A DNA stretch of 64,000 nt, taken from contig CM068584.1 in NCBI GenBank assembly GCA_035048485.1, positions 69,290,637-69,354,636 of the forward strand. Reading direction: 5' to 3'. Shown here piece after piece: positions 1 through 13,908 of the stretch. Numbering within the stretch: position 1 is the first letter of the stretch; every line of letters begins with the position of its first letter. This DNA comes from Pteria penguin (lineage: Eukaryota > Mollusca > Bivalvia > Pterioida > Pteriidae). The notes under the pieces were generated by a model. That model searched no databases and was not told the origin of the DNA. It saw only the letters and a program-made list of their open reading frames with translations. The translations under genes and the position numbers were made by a program.

Positions 1-118
1 TACTCTAGCGTTTAGTAAATTTCATCAGTTATAACTAATCTTTGAGATTGTAGTCTAGGGTTTAGTAAATTTCATCAATTATAACTAATCTTTGAGATTA
101 TACTTTAGGGTTTAAGAA
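1..118. repeat. 50-bp tandem repeat, about 2.3 copies
   Basis: The block beginning TTTAGTAAATTTCATCA at 11 recurs at 61, and a third partial copy starts near 111, so the period is 50 bp. The array may extend beyond the left edge of the window. Confidence 0.85.
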
Positions 119-697
119 ACTATTACAATAAACCATCGGAGTTTGAATCTAGCGACCTTGACCCTTTGATAATCAACATGGCACCCTCAAACCATTTGAC
201 GATCAGCGGATTTAAAATAGGGAGTTACTAGGTTTATCAATATGGAAGTTAGCTGTGTTTTCTGTATGATAATCAATTCAGACTGTTGGGCTTTTGCTCC
301 ATGACCATACACTGTTAGATGCATCAGGTTTTAAGGTTGCAAACCAGTAGATAGAAGCGATGGCCGCACGTAAGTGACGTCACGAGGGAGCACGTGTCTG
401 TTTATAATGTCCTGTAAATGGTTTCTTAATTAACCATTCCGATAAGAGTTTTTATCTCAGCGTGGAGTGTCGTTGCTTTGAATGCCGATTGATTAATTAG
501 CCAATCAGATAGTATCTATTATCTCTGTGTGGCGTGTCGTTGCTGTGCGGATTGATCAATCAGATAGGTGTTTAGATAACAGTCTGGTGCGCTATCTCCA
601 GAAGGGAAATAACTCCTCTTTCCTTCTCATGACAACATTCTCCGCTTTCTAATCAGGGAAGCGTCGATGATAATCTGCGGGCCTGTACACACTGTAT
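119..697. other. Non-coding spacer
   Basis: No supportable ORF or RNA gene is visible. A perfect TGACGTCA palindrome lies at 375-382. Around 440-600 there are diverged duplications of a motif containing ATTGATTAATTAGCC and the words GTGTCGTTGCT. Confidence 0.5.
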
Positions 698-722
698 TCT
701 CTCTCTCTCTCTCTCTCTCTCT
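698..722. repeat. (TC)n microsatellite
   Basis: About twelve uninterrupted TC dinucleotides. The open frames that cross it on both strands are low-complexity artefacts. Confidence 0.9.
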
Positions 723-1484
723 GAAGTTTTTGCTTGTTTGCATGTGTGTTTGTGTGTTTTTATTATTATTATTATTTGAGAGAGAACTTACACACTCTGT
801 CCGTCGAATATATCTTAAACCCTTATATAAAGCACATTTCTCCATTAACTGAATATATCTTGACCCATATTGAAAATAATCCAACCCCCCCCCCCCCCCC
901 AATAAAACAAAAACAAAACAAACAAACAATACCGCATCTGAAATCTGATATTCTTCATCTCTATTAGGACTTTAGATCCAGAAAACAACAAAGGTATCAA
1001 AGTGTAGCTGCTAGTTTTCCTACATGGAAACATTATGTCACAACAAGAACACATTTAACCATTGGCCGACTTTGAGTCTTTTCGAAACTTTAAGTTATAG
1101 TGCATCACATGACAAATCCTAGGTATATGATTGGAAAACGTTACGAAGGTCCGAACTAGTAGTGCCGCGCACTATTGCCGGATACTTTCGCTTTTTGATT
1201 TACACAGTTATCTCCCATGAAGATAATTATCATAGAGGGCGCCATATTTTGTTTGCCAGACTATCGCGTATCAGACAATAAAATAGTTCTAATTTTGGAA
1301 TAGAGTGAATCGATTTGAATCAATATGAAATATAGATATATTCCGTACTCATTTTATTTTTAATTTATTCCATGGCACCTGCTGTCATGTGACTCACTAA
1401 ACCCATTAATGCTTGTTTAGGTGGTCACTATGCTCTCACAGTGTTACTATGGAAGGCAGAATGGTCCCTTCACGACCGCCCGTG
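723..1484. other. Non-coding spacer with a poly-C run
   Basis: Contains a short TTA microsatellite near 758-775 and a 16-base C run at 885-900. The short open frames here have homopolymer-driven composition and no recognisable domain. Confidence 0.5.
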
Positions 1485-1639
1485 CAGTAGTGGCGGATCC
1501 AGAAGGGGGGGGGGGGACACATGGGAAATCAACTATTAACCAAAATACTCAACCATTTTGTGTGCCAAATCTGGAGGTTTACTCATATTGAGTGTTTTCT
1601 ACCTTATCACCCACACATGCCTTATAAGTTTTCTGTATT

Positions 1640-1640
<1 letters not shown>
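1485..1640 (+). mobile_element. Fragment of the GGATCC-end terminal-inverted-repeat element
   Basis: It begins with CAGTAGTGGCGGATCCAG followed by a G run. Internal words (CAAAATACTCA..CCATTTTGTG..CAAATCTGGAG) match the copy at 27034-27237 and the reverse complement of 15098-15260. The right end is missing and is replaced by a TTTA microsatellite. It has no coding capacity, so it is non-autonomous. Confidence 0.75.
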
Positions 1641-1694
<54 letters not shown>

Positions 1695-1697
1695 TTT
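1636..1697. repeat. (TTTA)n microsatellite
   Basis: About fifteen tetranucleotide copies. It abuts the truncated end of the mobile-element fragment. Confidence 0.9.
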
Positions 1698-2872
1698 CTA
1701 ATTATTCTTGTTTTGTCACGGTTATGTGTGGGATGATCACCCGTTACCGAAAAACATAAAAATAGATAAATAGAATAAAAAATATAAAAACTTCTCCTGC
1801 AAAGAATATAAAAGGAAATAATGATACAAAACTTCAAACGGCAATATCAGGTATACTGCATAACATTTCTTTTGGCGGATGTAGAGGTTTTCACTTCTCA
1901 GTTCATAGCAAACTGTAGCTAACAATTGCATACTGTGCCTCTCCATTTCTCTAATTCATTCACGTCACTGGTTGAATCAATTTGTTTTATATTTGATAAG
2001 TTAAAGAACTATTATCTTTGGTGGAATATTTCTTGATTGCATGCTGGTTAAATACTTTGTTCGTATATACCCAAATATATATGCTTTGATAGACAAAACT
2101 TTCAGAATATACGATTGAGTTTCAGGGGAAGAAAAAGGGGGACATTTAAACACACACGAGATAAAACGCATTAAAAGTACGGACGGAAAAGGGATCAAAA
2201 ATTGTTAGATTACTCTGACTAAAATATCAGTACCATGTGACAGTCACGTGATACAGAAAACTCCACATAATTGTAATCGATGATGGAGGTCAATGATAAA
2301 AAAAAAATCTAATTCTTTCCGAGAACTTCCAAAGAGATTCCGAGGAAACCCGCACTGTTATGATGACGTACAAGGATTTTGTTTGCAGTTATTTCGATGT
2401 CCAGTGTGGAATGAGATTCATTGTCGGTTTTAAACAGGATTTCGAGTTTCCAAGTATAAATGGATTCCTTGAAATATTAATCCGCTGTTCGAACCCGTAA
2501 TTTGATTGTAAATGGGAGAGAACACGATGAAAAAAGAAGAGCAAAGAGAATGGTTCGACATTCTATGTGTAATTAACTCGCATAAATGTCTCGCGCGCAG
2601 TTTTCAAAGCATTTTTCGCCATTTTATTTTGATTTATGCAGAACAGACAGATGGGACGGTGTTAATGCGAAAGGCTGATTGCGAAGAGTACATTCTTGTT
2701 AATGCACATGTGCTTAAAGTGTTTTTGTAACGAGTTTTGCAAACCAAGATTTTGGGTGGATCCAGGTCAGTTAAGCGCTTCATTATTTATGGGGCTATTT
2801 TTTTTTTTTAAAAAAGTGAGGTAAACTATCCCTCCCACATGTCAAATAATCAGGTCAAGTCAGAAAATGATG
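1698..2872. other. Non-coding spacer
   Basis: Short open frames occur, for example 72 codons at 2512-2730 on the + strand, but none shows a recognisable domain or a convincing exon boundary. I see no repeats of note. Confidence 0.45.
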
Positions 2873-2975
2873 TCTGATGTTATGTCGACTTGTCAGATGT
2901 CATGAAGACTTGCCAGATACTATGTCGACTTGTCAGATTTTATATCTTCTTGTCAGATGTTATATCCACTGTGTG
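2873..2975. repeat. 20-bp degenerate minisatellite, about 5 copies
   Basis: Motifs like ATGTCGACTTGTCAG recur at 2882, 2902, 2922, 2942 and 2962, giving an exact 20-bp spacing with substitutions. Confidence 0.75.
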
Positions 2976-3021
2976 AAAATACTGTGGATATGTCCGATTT
3001 CAATTTGTGACATATTTCTAT

Positions 3022-6000
3022 GGTGAGATACATTAATCACTTTTTTTTCTGTGGTGAGATACACTGATCACTCTTTATCACAGTGAGATACATTGATCAC
3101 TCTTTATTATGATGAGATACATTGTTCACTCTTTATTATGATGAGATACATTGTTCACTCTTTATTATAGTGAGATATATTGGTCACTCTTTATTATAGT
3201 GAGATACATTGATCACTCTTTATTATAGTGAGATACATTGTTCACTCTTTATTATGATGAGATACATTGATCACTCTTTATTATAGTGAGATACATTGTT
3301 CACTCTTTATTATGGTGAGATACATTGTTCACTCTTTATTATGATGATATACATTGATCACTCTTTATCATAGTGAGATACATTGTTCACTCTTTATTAT
3401 GATGAGATACATTGATCACTCTTTATTATAGTGAGATACATTGTTCACTCCTTATTATGGTGAAATACATTGTTCACTCTTTATTATGGTTAGATACACT
3501 GTTCACTCTTTATTATGGTGAGATACATTGTTCACTCTTTGTTATGATAAGATACATTGTTCACTCTTCATTATAGTGAGATACATTGATCACTCCTTAT
3601 TATAGTGAGATACATTGTTCACTCTTTATTATGATGATATACATTGTTCACTCTTTGTTATGATGAGATGCATTGATCACTCTTTATTATTATGAGATAC
3701 ATTGATCACTCTTTATTATAGTGAGATACATTGTTCACTCTTTATTATAGTGAGATACATTGATCACTCATTATTATAGTGAGATACATTGTTCACTCTT
3801 TATTATGATGAGATACATTGATCACTCTTTATTATAGTGAGATACATTGTTCACTCTTTATTATAGTGAGATACATTGTTCACTCTTTATCATAGTGAGA
3901 TACATTGTTCACTCTTTATTATGATGAGATACATTGATCACTCTTTATTATAGTGAGATACATTGTTCACTCCTTATTATGGTGAAATACATTGTTCACT
4001 CTTTATTATGGTTAGATACACTGTTCACTCTTTATTATGGTGAGATACATTGTTCACTCTTTGTTATGATAAGATACATTGTTCACTCTTCATTATAGTG
4101 AGATACATTGATCACTCCTTATTATAGTGAGATACATTGTTCACTCTTTATTATGATGATATACATTGTTCACTCTTTGTTATGATGAGATGCATTGATC
4201 ACTCTTTATTATTATGAGATACATTGATCACTCTTTATTATAGTGAGATACATTGTTCACTCTTTATTATAGTGAGATACATTGATCACTCATTATTATA
4301 GTGAGATACATTGTTCACTCTTTATTATGATGAGATACATTGATCACTTTTTATTATAGTGAGATACATTGTTCACTCCTTATTATGGTGAGATACATTG
4401 TTCACTCTTTATTATGATGAGATACATTGATCACTCTTTATTATGGTGAGATACATTGTTCACTCTTTATTATGGTGAGATACATTGTTCACTCTTTATT
4501 ATGGTTAGATACACTGTTCACTCTTCTTTATTATGATGAGATACATTGTTCACTCTTTATTATGATGAGATACATTGATCACTCTTTATTATTATGAGAT
4601 ACATTGATCACTCTTTATTATAGTGAGATACATTGTTCACTCCTTATTATGGTGAGATACATTGTTCACTCTTAATTATGATGAGATACATTGATCACTC
4701 TTTATTATGATGAGATACATTGTTCACTCTTTATTATAGTGAGATACATTGTTCACTCTTTATTATGATGAGATACATTGATCACTCTTTCTTATAGTGA
4801 GATACATTGTTCACTCCTTATTATGGTGAGATACATCGTTCACTCTTTATTATGATGAGATACATTGTTCACTCTTAATTATGATGAGATACATTGATCA
4901 CTCTTTATTATGATGAGATACATTGTTCACTCTTTATTATAGTGAGATACATTGTTCACTCTTTATTATGATGAGATACATTGATCACTCTTTCTTATAG
5001 TGAGATACATTGTTCACTCCTTATTATGGTGAGATACATCGTTCACTCTTTATTATGATGAGATACATTGATCACTCTTTATAATAGTGAGATACATTGT
5101 TTAATCCTTATTATGGTGAGATACATTGTTCACTCTTTATTATGGTGAGATACATTGATCACTCTTTATTATGATGAGATACATTGTTCACTCTTTATTA
5201 TGGTGAGATACATTGATCACTCTTTATTATGGTTAGATACTTTGATCACTCTTTATTATAGTGAGATATATTGATCACTCTTTATTATGATGAGATACAT
5301 TGATCACTCTTTATTATGGTGAGATACATTGTTCACTCTTTATTATGATGAGATACATCGATCATTCTTTATTATGATGAGATACATGGATCACTCTTTA
5401 TTTTGATGAGATACATTGTTCACTCTTCATTATAGTGAGATATATTGATCACTCTTTATTATAGTGAGATATATTGTTCACTCTTTATTATGATGAGATA
5501 CATTGATCAGTCTTTATTATGATGAGATACATTGTTCACACTTTTTTTTATCATAGTGAGATATATTGATCAATCTTTATTATAGTGAGATACATTGATC
5601 ACTCTTTATTATGATGAGATACATTGTTCACTCTTTATTATAGTGAGATATATTGATAACTCTTTATTATAGTGAGATATATTGTTCACTCTTTATTATA
5701 ATGAGATACATTAATCACTCTTTATAATAATGAGATACATTGATCTCTTTATTATAGTGAGATACATTGTTCACTCTTTATTATGATGAGATACATTGAT
5801 CATACATTGATCACTCCTTATTATAGTGAGATACATTGATCACTCTTTATTATGATGAGATACATTGTTCACTCTTTGTTATGATGAGATACATTGATCA
5901 CTCTTTATTATAGTGAGATACATTGATCACTTTTTATTATAGTGAGATACATTGATCACTCTTTATTATGGTGAGATACATTGATCACTCTTTATTATGG

Positions 6001-6166
6001 TTAGATACACTGTTCACTCTTTATTATGATGAGATACATTGTTCACTCTTTGTTATGATGAGATACATTGATCACTCTTTATTATAGTGAGATATATTGA
6101 TCACTCTTTATTATGATGATATACATTGATCACTCTTTATAATAGTGAGATACATTGTTCACTCTA
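3022..6166. repeat. 29-bp satellite array, about 108 copies, with higher-order duplications
   Basis: The unit reads GTGAGATACATTGTTCACTC followed by TTTATTATA, with frequent GTT/GAT alternation in the middle. Within it AGTGA and TCACT form a short inverted repeat. Marker variants repeat at larger spacing: roughly 3360-3870 recurs at 3882-4392 (offset 522 = 18 units), and part of 4620-4830 recurs 203 bp later (7 units). The array has very few indels, notably a dinucleotide-scale insertion near 4524, a T-rich insertion near 5545 and a duplicated CATACATTGAT near 5805. Confidence 0.97.
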
Positions 6167-7528
6167 TCGGCGTTTTCTCCTTCACCTCCAACGTTGACTA
6201 CACACTTCCACCAGCCTCAGGGTCCGGTGCCATATACTGAGAAAATACTTATGTCATTATTTTATATTCTTCTGTTCAACAATGAGTTATTAACTGGGAT
6301 TTGGATTTTATTCAGTTTTATTCTATTTATTTTTTTTAGTTTTATTCTGACAATTTATTTGAACGGTTGATAATGGAATAAATTAAAATGAAACAACTGA
6401 CTTAGAGAGGCACTACCCCTTACAGCCTGAATTTACAGCTATTGAAATGAAAATCATTGATTTGTTATTTTTGTAGACTTTCAAAAGATATAAACTTTTC
6501 GTTAATAAAAAATTTAAAATTTTACTTCTGCAAAGATTATGCATTATTTATAAAATAAAATGAATTTTGTGAGGTCCACATAAATTGTCCATATCTGCCG
6601 AAAGCGCCACCTTCGCGCTTGCGCAATGATTTGTTCCAAAGCGAGACATAAACAAACAAAAGTATCAACCAAACGGAGAAAGTGAAAAGGAAACAGAGAA
6701 GAAAGAATTTCTTTAGCGGATATGAGAACTAAACAAAAGAACAAACAAAAAAAAATACAAAACAAAAACAACAACCCCCCCCCCCCCCCAAAAAAAAAAG
6801 CAAATACAAAAAAAAACCCAGACGTGAATAGAAACATCTTTGTCGTTTTAATGCGGTCACATGATTGATGGCTCATGAATATTCATTATCTAGGCGTGAA
6901 ATTGCAGAGAAAAGCACAATATTTCTGACGTTGGTATCTCGTTGATGGTACAATATTTTCAAAAGATTTTTAGTAAATCTTCCTACCAGTGTCTAATACA
7001 TGTATATACTTATGTGAACTTAAAAGCTGAAAGTAAGTTTCAAAAGTAGTTTACTTATAAGGATGGTTTGATTGATAATGGTTCACCTAGACATAATTCT
7101 TGACGTTTTCTCAAACGAAGAATAAAAGGCTACATATATGAAGTAATAGATATAGAAATTAAATAAATCATAAATCAACAGTAAATGATAATGTGATTTT
7201 AGTAAAATGGAATCTTTCTCTTTATACAGGCAAATATCTTCTTATGACCTCATTTGTCAATATCATTAATTGAAAACCCGTAAGTGCAAGAGAAAGACAC
7301 GAACGACAACTCTGTAAAGAGCGGCATAAATCAAATCATGTTTTTCTTTCCTTCTTTCTTTTTTTTCCTTAGAAAGCAGGAAAGACAACATCTGAATAAG
7401 TTGAATGAGAAAAGTCGCCAAGAAAACAACGAGAGCATGACGATAAGCGCAGCACACTGTCATATCGGGTAAATATTCCTTCCTGCAAATCAGTAGAAAA
7501 CTAATCCAAATGCAGTCAGAATAATAAA
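6167..7528. other. Non-coding spacer
   Basis: Holds a 15-base C run at 6775-6789 followed by A runs, AT-rich sequence, and no gene I can support. Minus-strand open frames through the C/A runs are low-complexity translations. Confidence 0.5.
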
Positions 7529-10500
7529 CAAGAATAACGAGTACTGCCTCCTGACTTCCTGGGGAGTGATACTCTACACAAGAATAACGAGTACTGCCTC
7601 CTGACTTCCTGGGGAGTGGTACTCTACACAGGAATAACGAGTACTACCTCCTGACTTCCTGGGGAGTGGTACTCTACACAAGAATAACGAGTACTGCCTC
7701 CTGACTTCTTGGGGAGTGGTACTCAACACAAGAATAACGAGTACTGCCTCCTGACTTCCTGGGGAGTGGTACTCAACACAAGAATAACGAGTACTGTCTC
7801 CTGACTTCCTGGGGAGTGGTACTCTACACAAGAATAACGAGTACTGTCTCCTGACTTCCTGGGGAGTGGTACTCTACACAAGAATAACGAGTACTGCCTC
7901 CTGACTTCCTGGGGAGTGGTACTCTACACAAGAATAACGAGTACTGCCTCCTGACTTCCTGGGGAGTGGTACTCTACACAAGAATAACGAGTACTGCCTC
8001 CTGACTTCCTGGGGAGTGGTACTCTACACAAGAATAACGAGTACTGCCTCCTGACTTCTTGGGGAGTGGTACTCAATACAAGAATAACGAGTACTACCTC
8101 CTGACTTCCTGGGGAGTGGTACTCTACACAAGAATAACGAGTACTGCCTCCTGACTTCCTGAGGAGTGATACTCTACACAAGAATAACGAGTACTGCCTC
8201 CTGACTTCCTGGGGAGTGGTGCTCAACACAAGAATAACGAGTACTGTCTCCTGACTTCCTGGGGAGTGGTACTCTACACAAGAATAACGAGTACTGTCTC
8301 CTGACTTCCTGGGGAGTGGTACTCAACACAAGAATAACGAGTACTGCCTCCTGACTTCCTGGGGAGTGGTACTCAACACAAGAATAACGAGTACTGTCTC
8401 CTGACTTCCTGGGGAGTGGTACTCTACACAAGAATAACGAGTACTGCCTCCTGACTTCCTGGGGAGTGGTACTCAACACAAGAATAACGAGTACTGTCTC
8501 CTGACTTCCTGGGAAGTACTCTACACAAGAATAACGAGTACTGTCTCCTGACTTCCTGGGGAGTGATACTCTACACAAGAATAACGAGTACTGCCTCCTG
8601 ACTTCCTGGGGACAGATACTCAACACAAGAATAACGAGTACTGTCTCGTGACTTCCTGGGGAGTGGTGCTCAACACAAGAATAACGAGTACTGTCTCCTG
8701 ACTTCCTGGGGAGTGGTACTCTACACAAGAATAACGAGTACTGTCTCCTGACTTCCTGGGGAGTGGTACTCAACACAAGAATAACGAGTACTGCCTCCTG
8801 ACTTCTTGGGGAGTGGTACTCAACACAAGAATAACGAGTACTGTCTCCTGACTTCCTGGGGAGTGGTACTCAACACAAGAATAACGAGTACTGTCTCCTG
8901 ACTTCCTGGGGAGTGGTACTCAACACAAGAATAACGAGTACTGTCTCCTGACTTCCTGGGGAGTGATACTCTACACAAGAATAACGAGTACTGCCTCCTG
9001 ACTTCCTGGGGACAGATACTCAACACAAGAATAACGAGTACTGTCTCCTGACTTCTTGGGGAGTGGTACTCTACACAAGAATAACGAGTACTGTCTCCTG
9101 ACTTCCTGGGGGAGTGGTACTCTACACAAGAATAACGAGTACTACCTCCTGACTTCCTGGGGAGTGGTACTCAACACAAGAATAACGAATACTACCTCCT
9201 GACTTCCTGGGGAGTGGTACTCTACACAAGAATAACGAGTACTGCCTCCTGACTTCCTGGAGAATGGTACTCTACACAAGAATAACGAGTACTGTCTCCT
9301 GACTTCCTGGGGAGTGGTACTCAACACAAGAATAACGAGTACTGCCTCCTGACTTCCTGGGGAGTGGTACTCTATACAAGAATAACGAGTACTGCCTCCT
9401 GCCTTCCTGGGGAGTGGTACTCAACACAAGAATAACGAGTACTGTCTCCTGACTTCTTGGGGAGTGGTACTCAACACAAGAATAACGAGTACTGTCTCCT
9501 GACTTCCTGGGGAGTGGTACTCTACACAAGAATAACGAGTACTGCCTCCTGACTTCCTGGGGAGTGGTGCTCAACAGAAGAATAACGAGTACTGCCTCCT
9601 GACTTCCTGGGGAGTGGTGCTCAACACAAGAATAACGAGCACTGTCTCCTGACTTCCTGGGGAGTGGTACTCTACACAAGAATAACGAGTACTGCCTCCT
9701 GACTTCCTGGGGGAGTGGTACTCTACACAAGAATAACGAGTACTGTCTCCTGACTTCCTGGGGAGTGGTACTCTACACAAGAATAACGAGTACTGTCTCC
9801 TGACTTCCTGGGAAGTGGTACTCTACACAAGAATAACGAGTACAGCCTCCTGACTTCCTGGGGAGTAGTGCTCAACACAAGAATAACGAGTACTGCCTCC
9901 TGACTTCCTGGGGAGTGGTGCTCAACACAAGAATAACGAGTACTGCCTCCTGACTTCCTGGGGAGTGGTGCTCAACACAAGAATAACGAGTAATGCCTCC
10001 TGACTTCCTGGGGAGTGGTACTCTACACAAGAATAACGAGTACTGCCTCCTGACTTCCTGGTGAGTGGTGCTCAACACAAGAAGAACGAGTACTACCTCC
10101 TGACTTCCTGGGGAGTGGTACTCTACACAAGAATAACGAGTACTACCTCCTGACTTCCTGGGGAGTGGTACTCTACACAAGAATAACGAGTACTGTCTCC
10201 TGACTTCCTGAGGAGTGGTACTCAACACAAGAATAACGAGTACTGCCTCCTGACTTCCTGGGGAGTGGTACTCTACACACGAATAACGAGTACTGCCTCC
10301 TGACTTTCTGGGGAGTGGTACTCAACACAAGAATAACGAGTACTGCCTCCTGACTTCCTGGGGAGTGGTACTCTACACAAGAATAACGAGTACTGTCTCC
10401 TGACTTCCTGGGGAGTGGTACTCAATACAAGAATAACGAGTACTGCCTCCTGACTTCCTGGGGAGTGGTACTCTACACAAGAATAACGAGTACTGCCTCC

Positions 10501-11786
10501 TGACTTCTTGGGGAGTGGTACTCAATACAAGAATAACGAGTACTGCCTCCTGACTTCCTGGGGAGTGGTACTCTACACAAGAATAACGAGTACTGCCTCC
10601 TGACTTCCTGGGGAGTGGTACTCTACACAAGAATAACGAGTACTGCCTCCTGACTTCCTGGGGAGTGGTACTCTACACAAGAATAACGAGTACTGCCTCC
10701 TGACTTCCTGGGGAGTGGTACTCTACACAAGAATAACGAGTACTGCCTCCTGACTTCCTGGAGAGTGGTACTCTACACAAGAATAACGAGTACTGTCTCC
10801 TGACTTCCTGGAGAGTGGTACTCTACACAAGAATAACGAGTACCGCCTCCTGACTTCCTGGGGAGTGGTACTCTACACAAGAATAACGAGTACCGCCTCC
10901 TGACTTCCTGGGGAGTGGTACTCTACACAAGAATAACGAGTACTGCCTCCTGACTTCCTGGAGAGTGGTACTCTACACAAGAATAACGAGTACTGTCTCC
11001 TGACTTCCTGGGGAGTGGTACTCAACACAAGAATAACGAGTACTGCCTCCTGACTTCCTGGGGAGTGGTACTCTACACAAGAATAACGAGTACTGCCTCC
11101 TGACTTCCTGGGGAGTGGTACTCAACACAAGAATAACGAGTACTGCCTCCTGACTTCCTGGGGAGTGGTACTCAACACAAGAATAACGAGTACTGCCTCC
11201 TGACTTCCTGGGGAGTGGTACTCTACACAAGAATAACGAGTACTGTGTCCTGACTTCCTGGGGAGTGATACTCTACACAAGAATAACGAGTACTGTCTCC
11301 TGACTTCCTGGGAAGTGGTGCTCAACACAAGAATAACGAGTACTGCCTCCTGACTTCCTGGGGGAGTGGTACTCTACACAAGAATAACGAGTACTGCCTC
11401 CTGACTTCCTGGGGAGTGGTACTCTACACAAGAATAACGAGTACTGCCTCCTGACTTCCTGGGGAGTGGTACTCTACACAAGAATAACGAGTACTGCCTC
11501 CTGACTTCCTGGTGAGTGGTGCTCAACACAAGAATAACGAGTACTGCCTCCTGACTTCCTGGGGAGTGGTACTCAACACAAGAATAACGAGTACTACCTC
11601 CTGACTTCCTGGGGAGTGGTACTCTACACAAGAATAACGAGTACTGCCTCCTGACTTCCTGGGGAGTGGTACTCAACACAAGAATAACGAGTACTGCCTC
11701 CTGACTTCCTGGGGAGTGGTACTCTACACAAGAATAACGAGTACTGCCTCCTGACTTCCTGGGGAGTGGTACTCGATACAAGAATA
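7529..11786. repeat. 50-bp satellite array, about 85 copies
   Basis: The consensus is AGAATAACGAGTACTGCCTC, CTGACTTCCTGGGGAGTGGT, ACTCTACACA. Each unit can pair GAGTAC with GTACTC and CTCC with GGAG. Two tail variants (CTCTACACA and CTCAACACA) alternate irregularly, as do GCC/GTC/ACC in the middle. Occasional units carry single-base insertions or deletions (9111, 9711, 11362) or a short deletion (8514). Because 50 leaves remainder 2 on division by 3, three units make a 50-residue translated repeat on the minus strand, open through all three phases. These open frames are not treated as genes. Confidence 0.97.
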
Positions 11787-13904
11787 TGTCATTCACTATG
11801 TCTTTATGACGTCATACTGGTCTCGGATTGAAGAAGATTGTAAAAGTGTCAGGAGGATTAAGGAATGGGATGGGTGTTAACTGTAGCCATTCTGAGGATT
11901 GTGTGCTGTAAGGACAAGCGAGAGTAAAGAGGACCGAATATGAAGACTCCGATTGTAAAAACATAAGAGATGGGGGGGGGGGGGGGGGAGAAAGGGGGGG
12001 TGTAGAGGGGTATCTGCATTTAGAGAAAGAGTTTGAAGGGAATTGCTGGGTTAGATGGGAAAGATGTGCTTGGGAAACAGGGAATAAAAGGGAAGAGATT
12101 GTTCCGTCCTCTGCTTAACGACAACCCAACCCCCCCCCACCCCCCACCCCACCCCCCCCCCCCCCCCCCCCCCCCTGATCGGAGTGAGCAATCAATCCAC
12201 CCCTGGATCCACCATAATGTAAACAAGGACGTAACAACTATGGTCCCACGTCTCGATGACTTTACCAAGCTCCGACTCCGTCGCTTCTAAATTCGTTTCT
12301 TTAATTTTCCGTGACGTCGTTAATGAGTTTTTCATCACGGAGGATTCTTGGTAAATGAACATTTCAGACGCTTTACGACTTCACCTTACACTGCCGTCAT
12401 TTGTTACCGATCTAGAGCCGAGCTTTCTCGTTATGGACGGGACGACCATCTGGGTAATTGAGGCGCTTAGGTAATCTTAATCACGTTTTAATGAACTCCT
12501 GACTGTGTGCGATATTCACGTAAGTGCCGAGAATTAACGAGATCACATTTATAAGCATATTTATTGACATATTATCCACCAAGGCTGTCAAAGTCACGTG
12601 ATCGGAATACATCCGGGTTTTCACTTTAGAGGTGATGACGTTTCTTTGACCGACATTCAAAACACAACACCGACTGGTCAACGCCATACATATATCAAAC
12701 AAGAAAAGAAAAAACAATGCAATCGTTTTAGAAAATAAAACAATGTTTTCACTGATTACTGTCTACGATATCTTCGGGGAAGAAGGTTCGATTCCCATGC
12801 ACAGCACTGTAGATTAGCCGTAGATTTTCACTGATGGAAAACTCAAGGAAAATATCGTTTTTGTTAATTTATTGTTTAATGTATAAAAACTCATTTCTGA
12901 CATTTCCGTCTGAGATGGATATAGTAATAAAGATTAAAAAGGGAGGGGTGCAAAAAAATAGGTTGTGATAGTTGTATTTTCTTTTTTCCCTATCTTTCTG
13001 GGGATTTTATTTTCCTTTTCTGTTTTTTTTTTTTCCTTGTTTTATTTTGTTTTGGATCTTTTTTATTTCTAGACTGGAATCGTTACACATACATGCGTAA
13101 TGTCGTAGTATTTAACGGAGTCGGAAACGGTTCATACAACATCAATAAATCCGGAACTGCACCGCCGATTTTTCCTACAGTGAGCAGGTTACGATATTGT
13201 TTTCGCACATTTTAGCTCTGGATATCGGGAGATAATTGAGATAATTGGTGATAATATTGCCTACCGCAGACTGCTGTGCATCCCGTTAGGTGGCGCTAGT
13301 TTGATAAAATCTTTAAAACCTATTATGTGTCAATATTCTACTACATGTATATACATACAAATATCCTTTCTTTTTCCAATGAACTTTACTTGGGGTATTT
13401 TTTATAATCTTATAGATCAGGCCTTCTCTTATTTGCTTTCAGTTTGCTACTAACCCCCCCCCCCCTTTTCCCCTTTCCTTCCTTTCCCCCTCTCACCTTT
13501 CCCGAATACCTGGATATATTACTAGTATAGTTTTACGGTAGTGACACGACGAGAAAGCATGTGGCCCTTTTCAGAAACACGCTTATGTCCTCTCCCTACT
13601 TTCATTTTAAAAAATAAATAAGGAACACGCAAGTAAATCGAAAGTAGGAAAATAACATAAGAAGAGAACATTTATTAGAAGTAAGTAAAAAGTGTTAATA
13701 TATGTACTCATGTGTATTTCATTATAAATGTACATGGGTAAACGACAATATCTTTAGAAATATTGCCCAAGGAACATCTTATATTTTAGTTATAAAATCC
13801 ATGTGTCCTCACAAATTACATTGCATGTTTGAAAAATAAAATGACAAGAAATAAATTTTGTCGCACTGGTGGGAAAATGACCACTTAAGGCGACCTCTTT
13901 ATAT
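11787..13904. other. Non-coding spacer with G and C tracts
   Basis: Includes a G run at 11972-11988, a C-dominated tract at 12126-12175 (listed separately), a TGACGTCA at 11807-11814, T-rich DNA near 12970-13070 and a C run near 13454. No exon or RNA gene is supportable. Confidence 0.5.
12126..12175. repeat. Poly-C tract with sparse A
   Basis: About 50 bases that are almost all C on the + strand (G on the minus strand), capable in principle of i-motif or G-quadruplex structures. The proline- and glycine-rich open frames crossing it are artefacts. Confidence 0.9.
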
Positions 13905-13908
13905 GTAT

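Noticed and set aside
1..118. Telomere-like TTTAGGG sequence
   Set aside because: AGGGTTTA occurs only as part of a 50-bp tandem unit and is not itself repeated.
3022..6166. CRISPR array
   Set aside because: Units are head-to-tail without unique spacers, in an otherwise eukaryotic context. The same applies to the other arrays.
7574..11796. Many minus-strand open frames of 60-200 codons with CRVPLPRKSG repeats
   Set aside because: They are phase-shifting translations of the 50-bp satellite, lack promoter, splice or domain signals, and appear in every phase.
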